A stretch of 64,000 bases of DNA. Origin: Spongiactinospora sp. TRM90649. GTDB taxonomy: Bacteria; Actinomycetota; Actinomycetes; Streptosporangiales; Streptosporangiaceae. Where the stretch lies: the NCBI RefSeq assembly GCF_029382225.1, contig NZ_JARLTC010000007.1, forward strand, positions 1 through 64,000, given 5' to 3'. Position numbers and translations under genes: made by a program. The notes beneath the pieces are model-generated. The model did not search any database and was not told where the DNA came from. It saw nothing but the letters and a program-made list of their open reading frames with translations. How positions within the stretch are numbered: position 1 is the first letter of the stretch; each line of letters begins with the position of its first letter. This document shows, in pieces, positions 23,025 through 31,806 of the stretch.

Positions 23025-26000
23025 TCAGGCGGTTCCCGGCCGGTAGGTGAACACGTAGGTGCCCACACTCCCGCCCGCGCACAGGTCGGCGCCCGACCAG
23101 CAGCAGGCGCGCAGGCTCTCCGCGACACGCATCACGGTGTCGCAGCGTCCCGTTGGCACGTCCCAGACGCGGATAACGCCGCTCGCGTCGGCGGTCGCGA
23201 GCCGCCGGCCCGCGGCGTCCGCGGAGCAGCCGGTCACCGCCGTCTGGTGTCCGCTGAGCGTACGGCTCCGCGCCTGCGCCCCGCCGGAGCCCGCTGCCAC
23301 GTCCCACAGCCGGACGGTCCCGGCCGCGTCGGCGGTGGCGAGCCAGTGACCGCGGGGATCGGCGGCACAGGCGCGTACCGTGGTGGGGTGTTCCCCGAGC
23401 ACCGACAGTCGGCCAGTTGCGTCCCACAGGTACACCCGCCCGCTGTCACCGGCCGCCGCCACCCAGGCGTCGCCGGCGGCGCAGCAGCAGCGCATGGGCC
23501 CACCGTCCGGCGTGGTCTCGGCGTGCCGCTCGCCGGTCGCGGCGTCCCAGAGTCGCACCGCGCCGTCCGTGCCCGCTGTGGCGAGCCGCGCGCCGGCCGC
23601 CGCGCACCCGGACACACCGCCCTCGTGCGCGCGTGATCGGGCGCGGGCGCGGCCCGACGGAAGGTCCCAGATCCACACGTCACCGCCGTCTCCCCCGGCG
23701 GCCAGCCAGCCGCCGCCGGCCGCGCAGCTGCGGACCGTCCCGCCGATGTCGTACGCGGCCCGCACCTCGCGGGTGGCGATGTCGGTGATCCGCACCGCGC
23801 CGTCCACGCCCGCCGTGGCGAGCCAGCCGTCGCCCGCCGCGCAGGCCGCGACGCCGCCCGTGCCGTCCAGCAGTACGGCACGTGGCGCGCCACCTGCCGT
23901 GTCCCAGAACCGCAGCACTCCCGCCGCGTCGCCGCTGGCCAGCCAGCCGCCGCCGGGGTCCGGCTCGCAGGTCCAGACCTCGCTCTGGTGACCGTGCAGC
24001 ATGGCGTGCTGCTCGCCGGTGGCGACGTCCCAGATCCGCAGCGTCCGGTCGTCGCCGGCACTGGCCAGCCAGGTGCCGTCCGGGCTGAACCGGCACCACC
24101 ACACGCCGCCGACGTGCCCGGTGAGTACGGTCCTGACCCGCTCGACGGCCAGGTCCCACAGCCGAACGGCGCCGTCCACCCCAGCGCTGGCGGCGAGGGT
24201 GCCGTCCGGGCCGAGGTCCACCGTCCACACGCCTTCGGAGTCGCGCAGCAGGGCCCGCTGCTTTCCGGTGGCAACGTCCCAGATCCGCAGGGTGCCGTCG
24301 TCGCCCCCGGTGACCAGCCAGGTGCCGTCGGGGCCGATCGGGCAGCCCCACACGCCCGCCGTGTGCCCCCGCAGCTCAAGGCGCGGCTCCGCACGCGGCT
24401 CGCCGCCGCTTGGGGGGGTGGGGGCGCGGTTCCACAGCCTGACCACGCCCCCGGCGTCGCCGGTGGCCAGGAAGGAGCCGTTGGGGGCGATGGCGCAGCT
24501 CCATACCCCCGCCGGGTGGGGCAGCTCGCCGAGCAGCGCGCCGGTCCGCGTGTCCCAGATCCGCACTGTGCCGTCATCGCCCGCGCTGGCCAACCAGCTC
24601 CCGTCAGGGGCGACCGGGCACGACCAGATACCCGCCGGGTGTCCGGGGAGGCGGAGACGTACCCGTTCCTCGCGAACGTCCCATATGTCCAACCGGCCCT
24701 GTGTCGTCCCGGTGACCAGCCAGGTCCCGCCAGGCTCTGCCGCGAACGCCTGGAACCCGCCTGTGTGGGGTGCCCGCGGCTCCGCCGGGCCGTCCGCCAC
24801 GCTCCACATTCGCAGTGCGCCCTCGATGTCGCTGGTGGCCAGCCAGGTGCCGTCGGGGCCGGCCGCGCAGCTCATCGCGCCGCCCCTGTGGCCGTGGAAG
24901 ACGGCGATGGCCTCGCCGGTGGCGGCGTCCCAGACGCGCACCGTCCCGTCGTCGGAGGCGGTGGCCAGCCAGGTGCCGTCGGGCGCGATCGAGCAGCCGC
25001 GGATCGCCGCCGCGTGGCCGCGCATGGTGAGCCTCGGCTCCCAAGTCGCGGTATCCCACACCTGGACCGTGCCGGTGGCGTCCCCGCTGACCAGCCAGGT
25101 GCCGTCAGAGGCCACCGCACAGCCCCACACCCCGCCGCCGTGCCCGGTGAGCTGGGCGCGCGGCTCACCGGTGGCGGCGTCCCAGACGCGCACCACGCGG
25201 TCCTCGCCGCCGACGGCCACCCAGGTGCCGTCAGGTGCGGCGGCACAGCTCCTGATGCCGCCCCCGTGACCGTCGATGACGAGCCGCTCCCGGCCGGTGT
25301 CCAGGTCCCACAGTCGCATGACCCCGCCCGCGTCGCCGCTGGCCAGCCAGGTGCCGGTGGGGGGAGCCGTACAGGCCTGCAGCCCCGCCGTGTGGCCGCG
25401 CAGCACCCGTGAGCCGCCTGCGGGGCCGAGGTCCCAGACCCGCACGGTCATGTCGTCGCTCGCGGTCGCGGCCCATCCGGCGTCCGGTGACACGTAGCAG
25501 GCGTTGATCTTCCGCGAGTGCCCTTCGAGTACGGCGCGGCAGCGGCCATCCGCTATGTCCCACACCCGTAGCGTGCCGTCGGCTCCGCAACTGACCAAGG
25601 TCGTCTCCGCCACCGCGCAGCCCCACACCCCGCCGACATGTCCGGTCAGGACGCGCTGCAGCGCCGGATGCGGCAGGTCCGGGAGGGGCCAGCGGGTGAC
25701 GAGACCGGAGTGCCGCCGGGTGCGGCCGAAGGCTTCGACCAGCGGACCGAGGCTGGCCACGCCGCCGAGGCGGCTCAGCAGGATGTCGGTGAGCGCGTGG
25801 GCGGGACGGGTCGGGGCGAGCAGGTGGGCATCGCGGCCGACGGCCCACAGCAGGTCGGCCTGGAGCGGCTGATCCACCAGGGCCAGGTCGGCGACCACGG
25901 CGACCGGGCCGAGTCGCTCCAGCTTCGCGGAGACGAAGCGCAGGTCGCCGGTCAGCTGGGCCAGCTCATCGGCGCGGCCCGCGCCGAGCAGGTGGTAGGC

Positions 26001-27863
26001 GAGGTGCCGCCAGAGGTAGTCGGGTTCGGCGGGCAGGTTCCACCAGGCATGCGGTACGCCGTCGAGGAGGGCGGCGTGCATGCCGGCCAGTCGCGTCCGG
26101 CTCGCACGGGCGCGCAGGTAGGCTCGCAGCACATCGTGCAGGCGGAGGGCCGGATCCTCCTGGTGATCCCGCGCGACCGGGTACAACGCGAGGGCCAGGT
26201 CGCCGAACTCCTCGCACAACCGCTCGCTCTCATACTCATCGAGCCCGCTCGTGGCCGCCCAGTACCCGGCCAGCACGGAAAGTGGGACGGCCACGTCGTC
26301 GGGGAAGATCGCTAGCTCCAGGTAGCGCTCCAGCGCGTCGCCGGGGAGCACCGCCAGGCTGGCTTCCATGGTGGCCGCCACTGCCTGGTCGCGGTCCTCC
26401 GCCCGCCGTACGTCCAGGGCGGTCGGCCCGGCCCCGCGCAGCCGCCGCTCGATCCGCGCCGCCGCCTGGTCGGGGGTCACGCCCTCCCGTACGGCACGCC
26501 GCAGCGCCCGCCCGACCAGCCCGAGCAGCACCGGCCAGCGCCCGGTGAGCGCGCCCAGCCGGTCGGCCCAGGTGGGCGGCAGGCCGGGGACGTGGCTCGC
26601 CAGCAGGTCCCTGGCCTCATCGGAGTGCATCGCGTCGATCGTCACCACCCCGGATTCGTCCGGCAGGACACTCCTGATCCGCGTAGTGATCAGCCGGGTG
26701 CAGTACGGCCCGCCGCCAAGGAACGGCCGTAACTGGGACCGGCGCCACACGTCGTCGATCACCAGCAGGTGCCGCCGGTGTCCGATCAGCTCGGTCAGGT
26801 GCCGTCCTGCGCGGTCGGGGTTGGTGAACGAGGGCCGCTCCCCGGAGATCGCCTCGGCCAGGTCGTTTATCTCGGTGGCGAGTTCGGCGCCCGCCAGTCG
26901 TTCACCCACGGTCACCCACAGCACGCCGTCGGGATATGTCTCGGCGATCTCGGGGTGAGCGCAGATCTCGGCGGCCAGCGTGGTCTTGCCGAAGCCGCCC
27001 GCGCCCTGGAGGGCGGTGATCCCGACCGGCGGGCGCGGGCCCTTCGCCGTCAGCAGCGCCAGCAGTCGGGCGGTCGGGTACGGGCGCGGGACGACGTAGC
27101 CGGTGGCGGGGGGCGAGGTGGTGAGGGGCCGGTCGGGGCGGGGAGACGCGGTCAGGGTGTCGAGCGTGTCCGGGCGCAATCCGACCAGGCCGGACAGCGC
27201 CGCCGAGCCCGCCGGGTCGAGCCCTTCGTACCACCGGTCGGCGCGGGATACCGCGAGCCGTCCAAGCCCGTCGGAACGGTGGTGCTCAACGACGATGCCG
27301 AGCGCCCTGCCCTGGCTCCACACCAGCGCCCCGGACATGCCCTCCCAGGGGGACCTGCCGGGCTCAACATCGTGGGCGGGCGGCGGCACCAGCAACTCCA
27401 GCGTGCCCTCACGCAGGTTGGACAGCAGCGGAATGCGGCCGCGCACGTGGCAGGAATCGCGGTACTGGGACGGCGAGCCGTCGTCGAGTAGGCGCCCGCG
27501 GTCGGCACGAAGCTTGAACCGGGGGAAGCCGACCGCACTGCCCGGCAGTTCGTCGTCCCGCTCCGGCACCCGGGCGAAGCGTACCGGCCGTACCGGCTCG
27601 CGGTCGGTCTCCAGCGTGATCAGCGCCACGTCGGCGCGCGGGTCCGTCCAGGCCACGACGCCGTCGGCGGTCCACTCGCCCTGCCGGTCGGCGTCGAACC
27701 TGACCCGGACCGTCGCCACGCCGCGCACCACGTGGGCGGCGGTCAGCACGACGCCCGAGGTCACACGATAGCCAGATCCGCGCCGCCCGGGGACGGCGCC
27801 GTCGCGCGCGACCAGGATCTCTGCGACTCTGCCGGGGTCGACCCCGGGGCCGCCATGCCCCAT
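23025..27863 (-). CDS. Trypsin/NB-ARC/WD40 conflict-system protein
   Basis: 1612-residue multidomain protein. Residues 1-235 form a trypsin-like serine protease with candidate triad His44 (TAAHVV), Asp78 (ADVALI) and Ser177 (GMSGA). Residues about 260-600 form an NB-ARC STAND ATPase with Walker A GAGGFGKTT (287-295), Walker B LLVIDD (366-371) and a winged-helix region. From about residue 735 to the end are 21 WD repeats, enough for three seven-bladed propellers; the last is incomplete. The partner trypco2 gene is 3 bases upstream. Such trypco2/protease/NTPase sets are described as NTP-dependent biological conflict (probably anti-invader) systems in multicellular bacteria. The propellers would sense a signal, the ATPase would switch, and the protease would be the effector. 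Confidence 0.88.
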   Translation of the reverse strand: MGHGGPGVDPGRVAEILVARDGAVPGRRGSGYRVTSGVVLTAAHVVRGVATVRVRFDADRQGEWTADGVVAWTDPRADVALITLETDREPVRPVRFARVPERDDELPGSAVGFPRFKLRADRGRLLDDGSPSQYRDSCHVRGRIPLLSNLREGTLELLVPPPAHDVEPGRSPWEGMSGALVWSQGRALGIVVEHHRSDGLGRLAVSRADRWYEGLDPAGSAALSGLVGLRPDTLDTLTASPRPDRPLTTSPPATGYVVPRPYPTARLLALLTAKGPRPPVGITALQGAGGFGKTTLAAEICAHPEIAETYPDGVLWVTVGERLAGAELATEINDLAEAISGERPSFTNPDRAGRHLTELIGHRRHLLVIDDVWRRSQLRPFLGGGPYCTRLITTRIRSVLPDESGVVTIDAMHSDEARDLLASHVPGLPPTWADRLGALTGRWPVLLGLVGRALRRAVREGVTPDQAAARIERRLRGAGPTALDVRRAEDRDQAVAATMEASLAVLPGDALERYLELAIFPDDVAVPLSVLAGYWAATSGLDEYESERLCEEFGDLALALYPVARDHQEDPALRLHDVLRAYLRARASRTRLAGMHAALLDGVPHAWWNLPAEPDYLWRHLAYHLLGAGRADELAQLTGDLRFVSAKLERLGPVAVVADLALVDQPLQADLLWAVGRDAHLLAPTRPAHALTDILLSRLGGVASLGPLVEAFGRTRRHSGLVTRWPLPDLPHPALQRVLTGHVGGVWGCAVAETTLVSCGADGTLRVWDIADGRCRAVLEGHSRKINACYVSPDAGWAATASDDMTVRVWDLGPAGGSRVLRGHTAGLQACTAPPTGTWLASGDAGGVMRLWDLDTGRERLVIDGHGGGIRSCAAAPDGTWVAVGGEDRVVRVWDAATGEPRAQLTGHGGGVWGCAVASDGTWLVSGDATGTVQVWDTATWEPRLTMRGHAAAIRGCSIAPDGTWLATASDDGTVRVWDAATGEAIAVFHGHRGGAMSCAAGPDGTWLATSDIEGALRMWSVADGPAEPRAPHTGGFQAFAAEPGGTWLVTGTTQGRLDIWDVREERVRLRLPGHPAGIWSCPVAPDGSWLASAGDDGTVRIWDTRTGALLGELPHPAGVWSCAIAPNGSFLATGDAGGVVRLWNRAPTPPSGGEPRAEPRLELRGHTAGVWGCPIGPDGTWLVTGGDDGTLRIWDVATGKQRALLRDSEGVWTVDLGPDGTLAASAGVDGAVRLWDLAVERVRTVLTGHVGGVWWCRFSPDGTWLASAGDDRTLRIWDVATGEQHAMLHGHQSEVWTCEPDPGGGWLASGDAAGVLRFWDTAGGAPRAVLLDGTGGVAACAAGDGWLATAGVDGAVRITDIATREVRAAYDIGGTVRSCAAGGGWLAAGGDGGDVWIWDLPSGRARARSRAHEGGVSGCAAAGARLATAGTDGAVRLWDAATGERHAETTPDGGPMRCCCAAGDAWVAAAGDSGRVYLWDATGRLSVLGEHPTTVRACAADPRGHWLATADAAGTVRLWDVAAGSGGAQARSRTLSGHQTAVTGCSADAAGRRLATADASGVIRVWDVPTGRCDTVMRVAESLRACCWSGADLCAGGSVGTYVFTYRPGTA
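23130..25650 (-). repeat. Tandem WD40-coding repeats (about 21 units)
   Basis: Repeats of about 120-130 bases coding for WD units with the shared pattern GH-GGVWGCAVAPDGTWLAT-GDDGTVRVWD (quoted here with gaps). On the plus strand the phrase GCCAGCCAGGTGCCGTC recurs many times, so copies are similar at DNA level, not only in protein. This suggests amplification or gene conversion within the array. Confidence 0.8.
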
Positions 27864-27866
27864 CGG

Positions 27867-28166
27867 TCAGCGTTCCAGCGCCGACTCTTCGCCGGACACC
27901 CATGGGATGGCGTCCGACCCCGCCACCCTCGGCTGGAGGGTCAGGGTGATCCGCTGGACACCGGTGCGGGCCGTCTGGGCCTCCGCGCCGAGCCCGACTA
28001 CCCAAAAGCGCACCTCGCCGGTAGCGGTGCCGCGCTCCTCTACGGTGACCGCGGTCTCCAACTCGACCGGACCCAACTCGAAACGGAGTTTCGCGTCCTC
28101 TGCCGCCTCGATCGCATCGGTTAGCTCGCGCCGGAGTTCGCGAACCACTTTCGCTAACTCGATCAT
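27867..28166 (-). CDS. Trypco2-domain protein, partner of the conflict protease
   Basis: 99-residue protein matching the trypsin-co-occurring domain 2 pattern. It has an N-terminal helix MIELAKVVRELRREL, then LRFELGPVELETAVTVEE, GEVRFWVVGLGAE and a final strand with ITLTLQP. Start at ATG 28166 with GGAG 6 bases upstream; the frame extends further upstream but lacks family features. The stop lies 3 bases before the protease/NB-ARC gene. In this family the protein is thought to regulate or be a target of the associated protease; mechanism unknown. Confidence 0.85.
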   Translation of the reverse strand: MIELAKVVRELRRELTDAIEAAEDAKLRFELGPVELETAVTVEERGTATGEVRFWVVGLGAEAQTARTGVQRITLTLQPRVAGSDAIPWVSGEESALER

Positions 28167-28372
28167 TTCCAGCTCCGCGGGTAATGCCAGGGAACAGCAC
28201 CGATGCTCCGCCGGCCCTGCCCGCCGGAAGGTGCGCTTTCGCGGCATTACTGTAATCCCGGGGCGGCACGGAAACGCCTGCGATGGCCGAAATATGACAC
28301 CCCCTGGACAGGGATTATCACAGGATGTATCGTCTGGTTCCCACTGCGTACGGCACATGCGGGAATCGAGTT

Positions 28373-29377
28373 ATGACCGTTACCGGAAGTTCTATTCCAG
28401 TGCTCACGGTTCCTTCCATCGATGTGTACGTCACCTATCAGTGCAATCTTCGTTGCGCCCACTGCTTCGTCGGCGAAAATCTGGATGTTGGGCACCGCTT
28501 CAGCTTCCAGTCCCTGCTCGGCGTCATCGACGGATGCCTTTCCTGGGGCACGGAGGAGATCACCTTTCTGGGCGGCGAGCCCACCCTGTACCCCCGGATA
28601 GTGGACGCGGTGAAGGCCGCCCAGCAGCGCGGGCTGCGGGCGCGGATCGTCACCAACGGCACCGGCGGTTTCCGCGCCTTCATGCGGCGTTTCGACGGCA
28701 CGACGCTCCCGGTGATCGGGTTCAGCCTGGACGGTTCGACCCCCGAGACCCACGACGCGATCCGCGGGCCGGGCACCCTGGCGACGACGCTCGGCAACAT
28801 CGCCGAGAGCAAGCGGCTGGGCTACCCGTCGTTCGGCATCACCTCGATCAGCCGACAGAACGCCCACGACGTGCGCGCCATCCTAGACCTGTGCGAGGCG
28901 CAGGGGTTCACCCACGTCAACCTGCACTACACGACCAACCTTGGGTTCGCGGGCGAGGACATGGTCCTGCCGGTCGACGAGTGGCGGGAACTGTGCGAGA
29001 GAGTCCGCGCCCACGTTGAGTCCATGGACATCGAGGTGCGGGTGGAGCATATGTTCACCGCAGGGGACAAGGCGCTGCCCTGCGCGGTGCGGAGCCGGAA
29101 CAACCTCCAGTTCCTACCAGACGGAAGGGTGTTCCTCTGCCCGCTGTTCATCGACATACCAGACATGCACGCATTCGTCTGGGACGGCCACGCCTTGGTG
29201 GGCAACCAGCACATGGTCACCGAGGAGACCGCCTGCGCGGCGGAGGGGCCGGTCCACTGCACGGCCCTGCCGTACGTGAACGGCGGGCTCAGCGACACGG
29301 TCGAGCGGATGGGGTTGCGGGTGGCGTGCGTGCTGGACAAGACCCGGATGCGCGGCGCTCGATCCGCCATGCGCTGA
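28373..29377 (+). CDS. Radical SAM protein with SPASM-like C-terminal cysteines
   Basis: 334-residue radical SAM enzyme. The cluster motif is CNLRCAHC (Cys24, Cys28, Cys31), followed by FLGGEPTLYP, the GGE motif binding SAM, and SLDGSTPETHD. After residue 240 several cysteines (RVFLCPLF, EETACAAEGPVHCTAL, VACVLDK) could hold a second iron-sulfur cluster. ATG 28373 is preferred over 28325 because the protein then starts close to the barrel. It is divergent from the trypco2 gene across a 206-bp gap. No short peptide gene is beside it, so substrate is unknown: a peptide or small molecule tied to the conflict system, or unrelated. Confidence 0.82.
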   Translation: MTVTGSSIPVLTVPSIDVYVTYQCNLRCAHCFVGENLDVGHRFSFQSLLGVIDGCLSWGTEEITFLGGEPTLYPRIVDAVKAAQQRGLRARIVTNGTGGFRAFMRRFDGTTLPVIGFSLDGSTPETHDAIRGPGTLATTLGNIAESKRLGYPSFGITSISRQNAHDVRAILDLCEAQGFTHVNLHYTTNLGFAGEDMVLPVDEWRELCERVRAHVESMDIEVRVEHMFTAGDKALPCAVRSRNNLQFLPDGRVFLCPLFIDIPDMHAFVWDGHALVGNQHMVTEETACAAEGPVHCTALPYVNGGLSDTVERMGLRVACVLDKTRMRGARSAMR

Positions 29378-29384
29378 ACACCGT

Positions 29385-29965
29385 TCAACAAACGGGCGGA
29401 ATCGAGGAAGCGATCACCTCGCTCGATGTCGCCCAACCGCGGCTCGGGCGGCACCGCCGGTTCGGTGAGGCGATCCCCCGGCCTGGCAGCGGCCGTGGGA
29501 GCCCTGGGCGCCGCAACCGGCGCGACCGCCTCACCCTCGGGCAGCACCGCCAGGTCGATCAGATGGGCGGGCAGCGCGGTCAGGGTGTGACGGGAGGGAT
29601 CAGCTGCCGGTGACAGGGCTGGGCGGGCAGCAAAGGTCCCCGGGCCTGGGCGTGGTGGGCGGCGACCAGGGCCAAGGCGGTCTGGCCGACCCCGGCCACC
29701 GCCGAGACCACCACTCCCGTCCCCCAGGCCTTGGGCGGGGCGGACGGGTCCAGGAAGGCCAGCAGCCCGACCAGCGAGCTGCTCCGGCCGGTGAACCCGG
29801 TGGGGGCGGCGGGCAGCCCGGCCAGGGCCCTCGGCGCCGGACCGTGCACGCTCACCTGTGCCACGGCGTTCTGGCCGGTCAGGATGATGCCGTGGTTGAC
29901 GCCCGCCTGCAAGCCCTTCGGTCGTTTGTCACCGCCTCCCTGGGGCAGCGGGCGGTGAGCGGGGA
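29385..29965 (-). pseudogene. NB-ARC/STAND regulator remnant
   Basis: The gap between the radical SAM and diiron-oxidase-like genes contains minus-strand pieces of an NB-ARC protein. Near 29880-29680 the frame reads GLPAAPTGFTGRSSSLVGLL, then VVSAVAGVGQTALAL, a P-loop with Lys changed to Gln. After a frame change near 29590 it reads LPAHLIDLAVLPEGEAVAPV, as in the winged-helix part of such proteins, with the middle missing. The lost P-loop lysine, the frame change and the large deletion indicate a pseudogene. The rest of 29378-30035 holds nothing else recognisable. Confidence 0.55.
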
Positions 29966-30035
29966 GCGGAGGGATGCCAATGGACACCATCGGGCCACAC
30001 GGCGCGGGGGTGACGCCGTCGGGCGGGGAGCCGGG

Positions 30036-31043
30036 GTGAGGCTTCCCGCCCCGCGTGGTCCCGTCACCGCGACGCTCTTCGAACGCCTGCGCGGCCCGGC
30101 CGGTCACCGGCCGCTGCCGCTCCCGGCGGCCGGTGGCACGCTGACGGACGACGACTTCCAGCTCGCCTTGTTCGCCTGCTACGAGCTGCACTACCAGGGC
30201 TTCGACGACGTGGACGACCGCTGGGAGTGGGCCCCCGCGCTGCTGGCCGCGCGGGGGGCGCTGGAGCGGCGGCTGGAAGAGACGCTGGCGCGGGCCGTGC
30301 CGACGCCGCCGTACGATCCCGCGCGGGAGATGCGCGCGGCGCTCGGCGACTTGACCGCCGCCGACGACGGCCCCTCGGTGTCCGCCTTCCTCGCCCGCCG
30401 GGCCGACCTCGGGCACTTCCGCGAGTTCGTCGTGCACCGGTCGATCTACCACCTGAAGGAGGCCGACCCGCACACCTGGGCGATTCCCCGGCTGTCGGGG
30501 GCGCCGAAGGCCGCCCTGGTGGAGATCCAGGCCGACGAGTACGGCGGCGGCCGTCCCGAGCGCATGCACTCCGAGCTGTTCCGCGCCACCATGCGCGGCC
30601 TGGACCTGGACGACTCCTACGGCGTCTACCTCGGCCGCGTGCCCGGCGTCACGCTGGCCATCTCCAACGCCATGTCCCTGTTCGGCCTGCACCGCCGCCT
30701 GCGCGGCGCCCTGGTCGGGCACCTGGCCGCGCTGGAGATGACCTCTTCCGCGCCGAACCGCCGCTACGCCACCGGCCTGCGCAGACTCGGCGGCGACGAC
30801 ACCGCGGCCCGCTTCTACGACGAGCACGTCCAGGCCGACGCCGTCCACGAACAGATCGCCGCCCAGGACCTGTGCGGCGCCTTCGCCGCCGCTCACCCCG
30901 ACCTGGCGGGGGACGTCCTGTTCGGCGCGTCGTGCGCCCTGTGGTTGGAACGCGCGTGGGCGGCCCACATCCTCGGCCACTGGGAGCGCGGCCTCACCTC
31001 CCTGCTCCCACGCCCCGCCCTGAACGGCTCGCTCATCCGGTAG
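30036..31043 (+). CDS. Iron-containing redox enzyme (heme-oxygenase-like diiron family)
   Basis: 335-residue protein of the iron-containing redox enzyme family with a heme-oxygenase-like all-helical fold. Candidate metal ligands lie in EIQADEYGGGRPERMH, in the helix with FREFVVHRSIYHLKEADPH, and in DEHVQADAVHEQI, giving the Glu/His spacing expected for a diiron site. GTG 30036 has GGGGAG 5 bases upstream. The open frame continues upstream into degraded sequence and was cut. The substrate is unknown; relatives cleave fatty acids or amino acids oxidatively. Confidence 0.72.
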   Translation: MRLPAPRGPVTATLFERLRGPAGHRPLPLPAAGGTLTDDDFQLALFACYELHYQGFDDVDDRWEWAPALLAARGALERRLEETLARAVPTPPYDPAREMRAALGDLTAADDGPSVSAFLARRADLGHFREFVVHRSIYHLKEADPHTWAIPRLSGAPKAALVEIQADEYGGGRPERMHSELFRATMRGLDLDDSYGVYLGRVPGVTLAISNAMSLFGLHRRLRGALVGHLAALEMTSSAPNRRYATGLRRLGGDDTAARFYDEHVQADAVHEQIAAQDLCGAFAAAHPDLAGDVLFGASCALWLERAWAAHILGHWERGLTSLLPRPALNGSLIR

Positions 31044-31056
31044 AGGACCTCAGATC

Positions 31057-31720
31057 ATGTCTGACCGCATCGCCGACCGCTGGGGACCCCGCACGCCCTA
31101 CGGCCCCGGAGAGGAGTGGCCGGTTCGCGTGGACCGCCACCTTGAGGGCGACCTCACGGAGGCCGACGTCGACTCGTGGGTGCCGTCCGCGTCGATCCTG
31201 CACTCCAACGGCGACGCGATGGACATCGCGGTCAAGGACGGGCGCGTCGTCGGCGTGCGGGGCCGCGCCGCCGATCGGGTCAACCACGGACGGCTCGACC
31301 CGAAGGACCTGTACGGCTGGGCGCGGACGGCGACCTGCCGGGGCTGCGCAACTGGGACAACCCCGAGCACATCCGCGAGCTGGGCCGAGCTGTGGAACGT
31401 CGAGCCGTCGGTCATCCCGCACTGGGCGCCGCCCACGCACGCCATGCAGATCTTCCGCTACGCCGAGCAGGGCTCGATCCGGCCGGCGGGCCGTCCCTGC
31501 GACTACACCGGGATCACCTACGGCCTGCTGCGCGGTGGCGGGGTGCAGTGGCCCTGCACGCCGTCCGCGCCGCACGGCACCGAACGCCTGTACACGGACG
31601 GCCGGTTCAACACCGATCCCGGGTACTGCGAGACCTACGGCCATGACCTGACGACCGGCGCCGAGTACGGCAGGGAGCACTACACGGCCCGTCAGCCCGC
31701 CGGACGCCGCAGGCGCTGGT
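31057..31720 (+). pseudogene. Molybdopterin oxidoreductase remnant
   Basis: Begins MSDRIADRWGPRTPYGPGEE, the start of a molybdopterin oxidoreductase, and stays recognisable to DLYGW near 31320. It then changes frame (LRNWDNPEHIREL around 31345), returns to ELWNVEPSVIPHWAPPTHAMQI, and jumps to a much later segment, GITYGLLRGGGVQWPCTP and RFNTDPGYCETYGHDLTTG. Intact relatives exceed 700 residues, so most of the protein has been deleted and the rest is rearranged. The last piece runs on in frame into the glycosyltransferase gene. Confidence 0.7.
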
Positions 31721-31806
31721 GGTGGCCACCGGGTAGCGCCCGGCGCCCCCCGTTTGGCGATCGGCCGCCAGGGCAGCCACCGGGGCATGGGGGGTGCCCA
31801 TTCGTG

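Noticed and set aside
23130..25650. Regular DNA repeats as a CRISPR array
   Set aside because: Repeats are coding, about 125 bp long, imperfect, and translate to WD40 units in one open frame.
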